DNA from: Pedobacter sp. N36a
Lineage (GTDB): Bacteria > Bacteroidota > Bacteroidia > Sphingobacteriales > Sphingobacteriaceae
Length of the DNA: 64,000 nt
Direction: 5' to 3'
Assembly: GCF_014472395.1 (NCBI RefSeq)
Contig: NZ_JACSZW010000005.1
Location: 1 to 64,000 of the forward strand
Below are positions 45,505 through 55,078 of this stretch, piece after piece. Each line of letters begins with the position of its first letter. Within the stretch, counting starts at the first letter, position 1. The notes under the pieces are model-generated. The model was not told the origin of the DNA and made no database searches. It saw only the letters and a program-made list of their open reading frames with translations. The position numbers were made by a program, and so were the translations under genes.

Positions 45505-46352
45505 TCGGTTTCAATTGGGGTATAATCCACCTCTCCAGGTATTTCAGCAATCATCATATCCCCCGCATTGAAGTTAATCTGCATGCCACGACCTTGCTTC
45601 AATTTCTGCTTTTCAAATTCTGCTCTGGTACATTTCAAACTGCTCTTTTCATCCAGCTGAATCAATTGCGGCATTGACAGCTGCTTCAATCCAACCAGCT
45701 GAAAAGAAAACAAAGCTTTAGTATCTTCAATTTTAACGATCAATCCAGGCAAGCCGCTAAACTTCCATGGGCCATCATTTACGGGCACATCGGTTGTAAA
45801 CCAGGCGATGTAATCTCTTCCCCTGAAGCTAAGACTAGCCTTCTGACACAGATAAGATGCAATTGTAGCCGTGTCCTACGAGACCTTCCAGCTCATTTTA
45901 TCTAATGAATCCACGTATAAAAACCGTTGTCCCATACCTACGTAATCCAGGACTTTCAATTGATTGGATTTTTTGATTTTAAAGACTTGAAAACTTTCCC
46001 CTTCAGCAGAACTAGAACTGACGGTCCCAACCATACCTGACAAATCTTTACTGCTCTCCCCCTTAAAAATGCTGATGCTTTTTATAATAGAAGCGTCGGT
46101 ATTTTTCATTTTTGCAGCAACCAGGGAATCGCGGCCCAACCTTGCGGGATCGTAAAATCTGGAAAGCTCGGATCCGATATCCAATACCATCGTATCCACG
46201 CGATAAGGTTTAAGGTCAGTCGGTTTCTTTTTGATAAAGGCGTAATAACACCTTAAAGATGCTTGATCAATGGTGTTTTTGCCCTTTTTTTCCTGTGCAG
46301 CACTGCAAATACTCAGTGTGCAAATACAGAGGGTGACTAATAATTGCTTCAT
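45501..46352 (-). pseudogene. GLPGLI family gene with an in-frame amber codon
   Basis: The first 158 codons give a signal peptide (CTLSICSAAQ) and the family N-terminus, ending MSWKVS at a TAG (45876-45878). The same frame continues DTATIASYLCQKASLSFRGR, then DYIAWFTTDVP, NDGPWKFSGLPGLIVKIED, the defining motif, to TGA at 45501. No base is missing, so only the TAG separates the two halves. Family members usually have a polar residue (often Gln) here. Without readthrough the GLPGLI motif itself is lost. The downstream barrel gene overlaps the last codon. Confidence 0.85.
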
Positions 46353-46382
46353 ATTTAATCCAGTTTAGGAAAGCTAAACTAC

Positions 46383-46437
46383 GTCTATGTTTTTAGACAA
46401 ACAAGAGCAAAGCGCATATTTGTCTAAAAACATAGAC
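46383..46437. promoter_or_regulatory. double BlaI-type operator in the divergent promoter region
   Basis: Two perfect 19-bp inverted arms (46383-46401 and 46419-46437) are separated by 17 bp. Each arm is itself a dyad GTCTA-N6-TAGAC, with centres 39 bp apart. The region lies between the GLPGLI start (46352, minus) and the serine hydrolase relic (46442, plus). One more copy lies upstream of blaI. Confidence 0.75.
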
Positions 46438-46441
46438 AAAT

Positions 46442-47304
46442 ATGGTTACTGTTTTATTTTCCTTAATGAGAATAGTTTTTTTCATTACCGACAAAAAGCA
46501 ATTTACTGGATTTTCTAACTCAGATGTAAACCAAAAAGTCTATGAGTTTTTTCCGGAATACCCCTTCCTAAAAAGCGATCCGAACAAAAAACTAATGACC
46601 TTAAAAAACCTACTGGAAATGAAATCTGGTGTGGACTGTGAAGAATTCAACGGCACAAAAGATTGCGAAGAAGGAATGGAATGGAGCAAAAATTGGGTAA
46701 AGTATGCTTTAGAACTGCCTATGAAAAATAAGCCTGGAATAGAATGGTCTTATACCTCTATGGATCCAGTAATTCTTAGCGGAGTCATCAGCAAAGCAAC
46801 AGGAATGTCTGTGATGGATTTTGCCGATAAATATTTATTTAAACCTCTAGGTATTTCCAAGTACAGATGGACGCTGGATCCAAGTGGAAATGCCATGACC
46901 GGCGGCTCTTTTTATATCCGCTCCGTAGACCTCATAAAACTAGGACAATTGGTCAAGGATAAAGGGATTTACAATCGTAAGCAAGTGATATCGAAGAAAT
47001 GGATTGTGGAGTCTACCCTTTGTGACATTGCCATCCCTGATTTTTCAAATATGAAATCCAGCAGAAGTAAAGCGGGTATCCCCAGCCTACTTTTTACGGC
47101 TATTACTGGTACCGGGAAAGGATAAAAACGAATGGGCTGCAAGCGGATTTGTTATTTGCCTCAGGTAACGGCGGACAATTCGTTTTCATCATCGAGGAAC
47201 TAAACCTGACCGTAGTTTTTACGCAAACTAATTACGGATCTTATAAAGGAAAACAAGCCTTTGAAATCATGGCCAAATATATCTTGCCAAACTATAAACA
47301 CTGA
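46442..47304 (+). pseudogene. beta-lactamase-family serine hydrolase remnant
   Basis: The open frame (46442-47125) begins in the middle of the family: the SxxK segment is missing and KVYEFFPEYPFLKSDPNKK, LLEMKSGVDC, WSYTSMDPVILSGVISKATG and LFKPLGISKYRW follow, with TGGSFYIRSVDLIKLGQL. Near 47074 the frame shifts. The lost C-terminus is found in another frame as YPQPTFYGYYWYRERI, FASGNGGQFVFIIEE and AKYILPNYKH, ending TGA 47302. The gene thus lacks its nucleophile and has an indel. It lies just behind the BlaI-type operators, so it may once have been their target. Confidence 0.8.
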
Positions 47305-47386
47305 TGTTTCCTGAATCCGAGAAAACATCAGTGTGGTTCAATTCCTCCCCTAGTTTCCTAATCTATGAGGAGATTAAGGGAGGAAT
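47298..47386. terminator. two consecutive hairpins between convergent genes
   Basis: The first hairpin has 12-bp arms at 47298-47309 and 47323-47334. The second has outer arms ATTCCTCCC (47341-47349) and GGGAGGAAT (47378-47386) with an inner stem TAATCT/AGATTA (47359-47364, 47371-47376). They separate the hydrolase relic from the convergent DUF1349 gene. Confidence 0.6.
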
Positions 47387-47394
47387 GATCATGA

Positions 47395-48048
47395 CTATGG
47401 ATTGGCATTTTTCTTCAGCCATTCCAATCTTCGCTGATCAGGCAATTGCTGAACACTAAAGTTTTCAAACTTCGCATTGAATCCATTTCCATCCGGGCTA
47501 GCGGCCATAAATCCAACCATTACCGGCACATTATCCTGCAGATGGGCATTGCGCATCATGATATAGGTTTTATCATCAAAAGAATAAAATACTTCTACCG
47601 CATCCAGTCTTCTTACCGCCTTTATCCATACAAATTCAGGAACTTTATCCAATGTGGTGACACTCCAATCACTTGTTTTGTGTGTCACTACTGTGCTTAA
47701 ATTGTACTTACCATCTACAAATTCAATCCCCGCTTTGATGTAATTTTCATGGTCTACACGCAGCATCAATCCCATTTGGTCAAAACGCGCTTTATAGTTT
47801 CCAGTGATCTTCACCTTGGTTTCAAACTCTCCGCCAAAGATGCTGTAATAAAATGGTGCATCATCAACGGTAAAACCGTAATGGGAAATCCTCCAGTAAT
47901 CACTTTGAGGAGTCACAGACATCGTTAAGGCATTGTTTTTAATTTCCCATTTTTGAGGCTCATTAAACCACTGCATCTTTTCCAGACTTTGTGCAGATCC
48001 TGTTTGTGCCATCGCGAATCCAATGAGACTTAAAATAATTTTCTTCAT
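47395..48048 (-). CDS. DUF1349 (concanavalin-like) secreted protein
   Basis: ATG 48048 gives a signal peptide (KKIILSLIGFAMAQTGSAQ). The frame extends eight codons further upstream. The mature part has the DUF1349 pattern: MQWFNEPQKWEIKNNALTM, SDYWRISHYGFTVDDAPFYY, DQMGLMLRVDHENYIKAGIEF, SVVTHKTSDWSV and NAKFENFSVQQL. The fold is a jelly roll that may bind carbohydrate. It is monocistronic and divergent from the LuxR-type gene. Confidence 0.9.
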   Translation of the reverse strand: MKKIILSLIGFAMAQTGSAQSLEKMQWFNEPQKWEIKNNALTMSVTPQSDYWRISHYGFTVDDAPFYYSIFGGEFETKVKITGNYKARFDQMGLMLRVDHENYIKAGIEFVDGKYNLSTVVTHKTSDWSVTTLDKVPEFVWIKAVRRLDAVEVFYSFDDKTYIMMRNAHLQDNVPVMVGFMAASPDGNGFNAKFENFSVQQLPDQRRLEWLKKNANP

Positions 48049-48143
48049 TTGTTGTTTTAAGTTAATAACCATACTTTACATTTACCTTCCAAAGGTAAAA
48101 CACCATAAATACCACTCCAATACTGAATTATAACCATATTGAA

Positions 48144-48908
48144 ATGAACATCATCCATAAGTTAAATGAGCAGCTTTTGACCCAGTCTTTTGGAGCAGAG
48201 CACGATCAGCCGACCAGCCTGAGCCAATACCAATTTATGGCCCTGATGTATTCCAGGATAGAAAACTCGATAGCGGTATTGAGTGATATGAATGCCAATA
48301 AAAGTTACATCTATAAAGGCAAGGCAGCTCAGGCCCTCGGCCTGGGTGAGAATGAAAGTTCAGAAGAGATCAACTCGATATGGGAAGAAGCTATTTTCAA
48401 TAAAATCCATCCAGACGACCTCTTTGAGAAACACCTGCTTGAACTGCAGTTTTTCAATATCATCAAAAATCTGCCTATTGAAGAACGATCCGACTATCAG
48501 GTAAAAAGTAAGATCCGAATGGAGAACAAAACGGGGGATTACACATTTGTAGAGCACCGCATGTTTTATGTCTCCAGTATGGTAAACGGCAGTCTGTGGC
48601 TGGCACTTTGCCTATATCATCTTTCTACTGATACCTCTACCGCAGCAGCACCCTATGCTTTCATCCTAAATTCCGCTACTGGCCTCAGCATAAAACCTGA
48701 CGAACAGGCGGTCAATCAGCTCTTATCCAGTCGTGAAAAAGAAATTTTAAAGCTCATTAGGAAAGGCAAGATGAGTAAAGAAGTAGCCGACCTATTGTCT
48801 ATAAGTATCCATACCGTCAATAGACACCGTCAGAATATATTAGAAAAGCTAAGAGTAAACAATTCTCTGGAAGCCTGTAGAATTGCAGAAAGAATGAACC
48901 TGATATAA
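48144..48908 (+). CDS. LuxR family regulator with PAS-like sensor
   Basis: The 254-residue protein has an N-terminal PAS-like region (about 25-165, with WEEAIFNKIHPDDLFEKHLL) and a C-terminal GerE helix-turn-helix (LLSSREKEILKLIRKGKMSK, SISIHTVNRHRQNILEKLRV). This Bacteroidota type is common beside genes for envelope proteins. It directly precedes the macroglobulin gene (50-bp gap) on the same strand and may control it. Confidence 0.88.
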   Translation: MNIIHKLNEQLLTQSFGAEHDQPTSLSQYQFMALMYSRIENSIAVLSDMNANKSYIYKGKAAQALGLGENESSEEINSIWEEAIFNKIHPDDLFEKHLLELQFFNIIKNLPIEERSDYQVKSKIRMENKTGDYTFVEHRMFYVSSMVNGSLWLALCLYHLSTDTSTAAAPYAFILNSATGLSIKPDEQAVNQLLSSREKEILKLIRKGKMSKEVADLLSISIHTVNRHRQNILEKLRVNNSLEACRIAERMNLI

Positions 48909-48958
48909 GGAAAATAAATCCCTATATTCAACACGTTTATTACGCTCAACTATATTCC

Positions 48959-51900
48959 ATGAATTACCTCTCTTCGCTAGTAGCCTTACTATTGGTCTTG
49001 ACGATGACGGCCTCAAATGCCGCCGCTCAAGTTTTACCCAGCAGCAATTGGACCGATATTGAAAACTCCATTAAGACCAGCAGAAACCTACAAGAAACAT
49101 TGGCAAAGGTCAATAAAGCAAAATTTGAGGCCCAGTTAAAAGGGAATGAAATTGCATTTGCAAGGTATGCCTACTATCAAATGCTCATCAAAGACCTAAA
49201 AACAGAAGATAGTCTTTATTTCAAAAACAGCGCATTCATCGACAGTCTGTTAACAGATCCCGCCAGTTCAGATCTCCTTAAAAACGTCATGCATCTTTTA
49301 CAGGCCAGACGCTTAAAACTGAGTCAATTTAAAAACCTGAAGTTCAAGACTTTTCGCTTCCCACCAATCATCGAGGCCTATAACTACAGAATACTGACCC
49401 AGCAGGAAAGAGACAGTCTGATCAGATCGCATTTCGATGCCGTCTTAAAACCAGGCAAAATACCACAAAAAGCAACTGAAGACCTCAATTGGCTTTCCTC
49501 CACTGCAGATCAGCTGCCATTCAAGGCTGATCTGGCAGATATTGCGCATTCCGAAAGAATTTCTTATGAGTTTGGTAAAAATAACATACTTCCTTTAACA
49601 GCCGATCAGGTAAAAGAATTAATTACTGCAAGTTCCGCCAAATTCGGGAGTCAAATCATGGTACTCAATGCCATGGATAAATCTGGTTCAAAACTATTGG
49701 AGTCTTACCTGCGCTGGATGGATCAGCACATAGCTAGTCCAGAGAAATTACAATACATTCAGCTGCTGTTGAAATACCTGATGTATACACAGTACCAGGA
49801 ACATGAAATGGTCAGGAAAGCCTGGAAGAACTACCTGCAGGAGGGCTTAAAAGATAAATCTCAAATTACAACTGCCGCCGCTGCCTACCATTTGTTTCTG
49901 CTATATTTTAGAGAAGGAAGTAGGTATGGGGTTCAATTTCAAGATAAATATAAAGGACAGCTTGCACTTGCTGTCAATTTGCACGAACAACATCAGCTCC
50001 TTTTAAATCAATTCCCAAGCTACAGGAACGGTCTGGAAACCATGCTGAGAAAAATCAAAGCGCAGGAATTAAGATTTCAGACCGAGGATCGACAAATACC
50101 TGGGCAACCTATTCTAATTACCACAAGATACAGAAACGCGCAAAAGCTATTTTACAGGATCGTAAAAATCGGCGTAGAAGAACTACTGCCAACCGACAAA
50201 ATGAAACGGTTAGCCCTGCTGCTCCGCAAGCCAGCCTTCCGGGATTCCAGCTTTACGCTCCCCTATTTAGCAGGAGATTATGATAAACATAGTACTTATT
50301 TAAAACTGGAAGCTTTACCAATCGGATCCTATTACCTGCTATTTTCTGTAAAGGAGATCAAGGATGATCAATCCAACACTTCTATTGAAGACCTGAAGCT
50401 CCTGGTTTCCAACCTTGCCGCAGTAAATACCGGCGATCGTTTCATGGTACTCCACAGAAAGACCGGCGCTCCGCTTAAAGACGTAAAAGCGAGTGCCAGT
50501 TATTACCTGAAAGAGAAAAATAAAAAAGTAATCCCGGAGCAGCTCAGCAAACAAAACTTCCTTTCTGATGCACAGGGTTTTATATTCAGTGGAAAAAAAA
50601 GTGCCGACAATATTGTGTTAATTTTAGGCAAAGACACCCTCCTTCACCAATTTACAGCTGATGCAGATCAATTGCCAAAAGGAGTTTACCATGAGGCGGA
50701 GTATGAGGATCTGGAGGACTTTTATGACGAGGAAGCAAAGCTCCATATTTATACAGACAGAAGTATTTACAGACCTGGTCAACAGGTATTCTACAAGGTC
50801 ATTTTATCGACAAGAGACGCTGCGACAGGAACACCGGTAGTTTTCAGCGAAGCGACCAACCCAACTTTCAAAAAATGGCTGTTGCTCAACAAACCCCAGT
50901 TAATATTAAAGAACCCTAACCGTAAAACAATCGATACCATAAAGCTCAATCCAGATGCGTATGGTAGTTTCTCCGGATCCTTCCTCCTGGCTAAAGATGC
51001 ATTGCCGGGAAGATGGGAGATCAGCAGTAATCATGTTGATGCCGAAAGTGGAGACTTCAGAGTAGAGGAATATAAACGTCCTACCCTGGAAATGACCATG
51101 GAAAAACCGAAAGAAGGAACCATACCTGGTGAAACCTTCGAATTGAAGCTAAAAGTAAAATCACTCAGTGGAGCAGATCTGAAAAATGTAATGATTAGCT
51201 ATCAACTGGAGAAAGATGATTTCAAATATGGTCGTTCCAACCGTAAAAAAACAAGATTACTCGATAGCATTGGCTATACCGATACACAGGGTGAACTGGT
51301 GATTCGGGTAAAAGACGCTATTGATCCTGAATCCTTGAAATCCCGCGACAACGAGCAATGCTTAAGCTATCAGCTGAACGCCATAGCAACGGAATCTAGC
51401 GGCGAAAGCATCCAGTTTCAAGACCAGTATTTTCTTTCTTCCTGGCCGGTAAAAATCGATATCCCTACAGAAAACTACTACGACAGAAAGCAGCTTCCAA
51501 CACTTTCGATCCTAGCTAAATCAACGGTCAGTAGTTACAAACCTGATCGGATCAATTTAAGTATTTATAAGCTGGAACAAGTACTGGATACCTTGAACCC
51601 TAAGAAAGTAGACCAATGGTTATACTCAAAAGAAAACCTAAAGAATTGGTTCCCTAACCTAAACCTCTACGAACAAATAAAACAGGAAAAACAGTTGTTG
51701 TTGACGCAAGAGATGGTCATAGACAGCGCAGCGAAGTATGTACTCCATAAAGAGTTGTTCACAACTGGCAGCTATGAAATCATAGCCAGCACTCAGAAAT
51801 CCGGACAGCTCAGCGGGCAATCAACCCGAACATTTCAGGTTTTTGATAGTCAGGAAAGAACAGTTCCTGGTCAACTAAAAGATTTCAATTACCTCCCTTA

Positions 51901-54900
51901 TAATTCCGTAAATGCTGGAGATACGCTCAGTTCCTACACCGCAGCTGTAGGCCATGCTTATGTCACTTATTGCCTGAAGTATTATGCAAAAACAAATAAA
52001 GGACTCGCTATAAAAACCCTTTACCATAGCCAGTATCAAAACAAAGGATTACAGGTCTACGCGATTAAAATGCCTAAAGACGCGGTAGAAAATCTCCTTT
52101 TCACCAGTGCTTATGTGCTGAATAACCATTTGTATAAAAATGAGCATTCCATCTATTTACAACCAACTTTAAAAGAACAGCCAGAGATTATTATAGAAAA
52201 GTATAAGAAAGTAATGACTCCGGGCGCCAAAGAAACATTCAGCATTTCCATTAAAACAGCAAAGGAAAATATTGCGGCACAACTCATGACCGTCTTATAT
52301 GATGCTTCGCTGGACAAATTGGAATCCCACAATTGGGGCAGCCCCTTTAACAGTTATTTCAATGGTTATTTTAGCAGATCCTGGAGCTACAATGTAACGA
52401 ATATACAGCGAAGTAACTTCGATCTTATGCAGCTCCGCAATGACGACTTCATCAACGATGACTATTACCGCAGCAGCAACCTCTTCCAGGGCAGAGTTCC
52501 AGGCCTGAGTATTGAAGGTGAATCTCAGGAAAGCAATCGACTGGATGAAGTGGTGATGAAAGGATACGGCATGCAAATGAATGGTTCTGTCCAAATTCGC
52601 GGATTAAGCCAGCAGGCGATTCAAAATCAGGTCCTGATGATTGTAGATGGTGTTCCTTACACCGGTTCCCTAGATAAATTTGACCCTGGGACCATTCAGA
52701 TGATGGTATTAAAAGGCGCGGAAGCTACTGCCCTATACGGTTCCAATGCAGCTGGAGGGGTCATCATCATCAGCACAAATGGGAAAATCATATTACCAAA
52801 GACCATAGAAGAACCAAAAGCGGTGATCCGTAAAGATTTTAAGGAAACGGCCTTCTTTTATCCGGCCATATATGCTGATAAAAATGGCCTGTACACCTTC
52901 AGTTTCACCATGCCTCAAACTGCCACCGCATGGAACTGGAAAATGCTTGCCCATACTCAAAAAGGTTTATTTGCTTATGCAGAACGTAAACTCAATACCC
53001 GGTTAAATTTAATGGTACAGCCCAATATGCCCAGGTTATTATACCAGGGAGATGAGCTGGTTTTGAAAAGCAGGGTCAGCAATTTGGACAGCATCGCCAT
53101 GAATGTGAAACTGAGCTGCAGAATTGAAGATGCAGTAACAGGCGAAGACCTCACCTTGCGGCTTTTAAAAGGGCAGTCGTCTAAAATGATCTATCTGCCG
53201 GGACAACAAACCAGCAGCGATGGTTTCAATTTTAAAATACCAGAAGATCAACTGAACCCTTTAAAAATTTTGACCACCGCCACTGGCCCCGGAATTGCTG
53301 ATGCAGAAGAACACACCCTGCCTATTCTCCCAAAAAAGATTTTTGTACGTGAACAGTTGCCGCTCGTTTTTTCAACTAAAGACAGCGTTATTAATACACC
53401 GGTGTTTCCTTCCGATGTGGAATTATATGGGCTGGGTATCTACATTGATCCTAAGCCTCAAGCGGCAGTCATCAATGCCCTGCCCTACCTGGTCAATTAT
53501 CCTTATGATTGCGCTGAACAGACTTTCAACAAATTGTTTGCCTATGTAACCGCAGGAAAACTGATGAAAACAGATGCTGCAATTGCCGCGTCTTTCCTTA
53601 AAGCAGGTCAGGTATTAGCCACAGATAGCAGCAGGTCGTCCCTGCTTCCTGATGAACTGACCGAAAACAGTATGCCTTGGCTAAACCTGGCAAACCATGC
53701 TGCTAAACAGCAAAAACAGCTTTATCAAACTTTAGATACACTGGCCAGCAAATCCAAAATGCTCAGCCTCCTGGAGAAATTATATAAAATGCAGAATTAC
53801 GATGGCGGAGTACCCTGGTTTGAAGGTGGCCTGAGTAACAACTGGATTACCAATTACCTGATCCGTGGATTTGCGAAGCTGCAAAAAGCAGGCTGGATCG
53901 CTCCAAAACCGCAGGAGCAGGAAGCATTTCTAAAGAAAATGATTACTTATGCTGATCTTCAATTTCTAAATAACAACGCGGACTCCCGTCTGGATTACGC
54001 TGATGCCCGCTCCTATTGGAAAAGTCAATATATCATTGAGCAGCCAGTTTATACTAAAATTCAGGAATCGATCGGAAATCATTTTGAAACCTTAGATAAA
54101 GCGTCCATATACACTCAGGCATTATGGATTACTGCCGCCTCAAAATACGCGATTAAAACTGATCAACTTACTGCCAAAATTGAGTCTCAGCGAAAGAACA
54201 TCCTGGAACGCGCCATCAGCGATGAACATTATGGACTGCGCTGGAAAGAACTTTCGAGCGGAGAGAATTTAAACCATTCGAAAGAAGAAACCATCGCCAT
54301 GCTATACGAAGCTTTTGCCGGGAATAAATCAGTCAGACATGGCCTGGTTAAATGGATGCTAACTGCCAGAAAGGACTATAGCTGGAGCAGTACCACAGGT
54401 ACTGCCGCGGCGATTGAAATGATTCAGGCTACCCCGGAACTGAACATCAGTGCAGCTGCCGATATAGTAACCGCTAAAGTTGAAGATCAAGAGATCAGTG
54501 TTTCCAATGACATGATGAGCGGGAAAAGCAATCAATTTATCGCCTTATCGAAAAAATCATCAACAATCCAGATCTCCGCAAATCATCCTGCTGCAGGTGG
54601 TTTAACCTGGTATTATTTTAGTGCATCCGCAAATACGGATGCCCCTAACCCGGCGCTGAAACTGGTTAAAAGTCTTTACACCTTTAATGCTAAGCTGGAT
54701 AAATGGCTGGAACTCGCCCCTGCTCAGGAAGTAAAAGTTGGGGATAAAATCAAAGTCCTGCTTACTGTAGAAACAGAAAAGCCCCTGCGTTTTCTGCAAA
54801 TTGACGACAAGCGTGCAGGGGCTTTTGAACCATTGAACAACAGCAGCGGACAGCAATATGAAGCTGGTATCCCTTATTATAAAGCCATCAGAGACAGCGG

Positions 54901-55078
54901 ACAACAATTGTTTATTGACTTTTTACCATCTGGCAGATCAGAGTTCAGTTATGAAGTCATCGTTAGCCAGGAAGGAACTTTTAGAAATGGTGCCGCAGTA
55001 TTACAGTGTTTATATCACCCCGGAATTACCGCTTACAGCAACTCTATCATGATCCGATCGAAAGCGGCTCAGCAATAG
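48959..55078 (+). CDS. alpha-2-macroglobulin-like protein with embedded TonB-plug-like segment
   Basis: This 2039-residue secreted protein has a signal peptide (LLVLTMTASNAAAQ). The MG2-type segment KLHIYTDRSIYRPGQQVFYK lies near residue 600. Residues about 1195-1280 (LDEVVMKGYG, GSVQIRGLSQQAI, VLMIVDGVPYTG, LKGAEATALYGSNAAGGVII) copy the plug signature of SusC-like receptors. After it come the macroglobulin core DKNGLYTFSFTMPQTATAWNWK and the thioester motif C1518-A-E-Q1521 in PYDCAEQTF, then the alpha/alpha toroid (YDGGVPWFEGGLSNNWITNYL cited in part). Bacterial homologues trap proteases in the periplasm or at the surface. The plug insertion is unusual and could dock TonB or an outer-membrane barrel. 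Convergent overlap of 10 bp with the next gene. Confidence 0.92.
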   Translation: MNYLSSLVALLLVLTMTASNAAAQVLPSSNWTDIENSIKTSRNLQETLAKVNKAKFEAQLKGNEIAFARYAYYQMLIKDLKTEDSLYFKNSAFIDSLLTDPASSDLLKNVMHLLQARRLKLSQFKNLKFKTFRFPPIIEAYNYRILTQQERDSLIRSHFDAVLKPGKIPQKATEDLNWLSSTADQLPFKADLADIAHSERISYEFGKNNILPLTADQVKELITASSAKFGSQIMVLNAMDKSGSKLLESYLRWMDQHIASPEKLQYIQLLLKYLMYTQYQEHEMVRKAWKNYLQEGLKDKSQITTAAAAYHLFLLYFREGSRYGVQFQDKYKGQLALAVNLHEQHQLLLNQFPSYRNGLETMLRKIKAQELRFQTEDRQIPGQPILITTRYRNAQKLFYRIVKIGVEELLPTDKMKRLALLLRKPAFRDSSFTLPYLAGDYDKHSTYLKLEALPIGSYYLLFSVKEIKDDQSNTSIEDLKLLVSNLAAVNTGDRFMVLHRKTGAPLKDVKASASYYLKEKNKKVIPEQLSKQNFLSDAQGFIFSGKKSADNIVLILGKDTLLHQFTADADQLPKGVYHEAEYEDLEDFYDEEAKLHIYTDRSIYRPGQQVFYKVILSTRDAATGTPVVFSEATNPTFKKWLLLNKPQLILKNPNRKTIDTIKLNPDAYGSFSGSFLLAKDALPGRWEISSNHVDAESGDFRVEEYKRPTLEMTMEKPKEGTIPGETFELKLKVKSLSGADLKNVMISYQLEKDDFKYGRSNRKKTRLLDSIGYTDTQGELVIRVKDAIDPESLKSRDNEQCLSYQLNAIATESSGESIQFQDQYFLSSWPVKIDIPTENYYDRKQLPTLSILAKSTVSSYKPDRINLSIYKLEQVLDTLNPKKVDQWLYSKENLKNWFPNLNLYEQIKQEKQLLLTQEMVIDSAAKYVLHKELFTTGSYEIIASTQKSGQLSGQSTRTFQVFDSQERTVPGQLKDFNYLPYNSVNAGDTLSSYTAAVGHAYVTYCLKYYAKTNKGLAIKTLYHSQYQNKGLQVYAIKMPKDAVENLLFTSAYVLNNHLYKNEHSIYLQPTLKEQPEIIIEKYKKVMTPGAKETFSISIKTAKENIAAQLMTVLYDASLDKLESHNWGSPFNSYFNGYFSRSWSYNVTNIQRSNFDLMQLRNDDFINDDYYRSSNLFQGRVPGLSIEGESQESNRLDEVVMKGYGMQMNGSVQIRGLSQQAIQNQVLMIVDGVPYTGSLDKFDPGTIQMMVLKGAEATALYGSNAAGGVIIISTNGKIILPKTIEEPKAVIRKDFKETAFFYPAIYADKNGLYTFSFTMPQTATAWNWKMLAHTQKGLFAYAERKLNTRLNLMVQPNMPRLLYQGDELVLKSRVSNLDSIAMNVKLSCRIEDAVTGEDLTLRLLKGQSSKMIYLPGQQTSSDGFNFKIPEDQLNPLKILTTATGPGIADAEEHTLPILPKKIFVREQLPLVFSTKDSVINTPVFPSDVELYGLGIYIDPKPQAAVINALPYLVNYPYDCAEQTFNKLFAYVTAGKLMKTDAAIAASFLKAGQVLATDSSRSSLLPDELTENSMPWLNLANHAAKQQKQLYQTLDTLASKSKMLSLLEKLYKMQNYDGGVPWFEGGLSNNWITNYLIRGFAKLQKAGWIAPKPQEQEAFLKKMITYADLQFLNNNADSRLDYADARSYWKSQYIIEQPVYTKIQESIGNHFETLDKASIYTQALWITAASKYAIKTDQLTAKIESQRKNILERAISDEHYGLRWKELSSGENLNHSKEETIAMLYEAFAGNKSVRHGLVKWMLTARKDYSWSSTTGTAAAIEMIQATPELNISAAADIVTAKVEDQEISVSNDMMSGKSNQFIALSKKSSTIQISANHPAAGGLTWYYFSASANTDAPNPALKLVKSLYTFNAKLDKWLELAPAQEVKVGDKIKVLLTVETEKPLRFLQIDDKRAGAFEPLNNSSGQQYEAGIPYYKAIRDSGQQLFIDFLPSGRSEFSYEVIVSQEGTFRNGAAVLQCLYHPGITAYSNSIMIRSKAAQQ

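Noticed and set aside
19474..45878. Genome-wide reassignment of TAG
   Set aside because: TAG ends intact genes here, such as the Crp-like gene at 14395 and the first PqiA-like gene at 31050, so it is a working stop codon.
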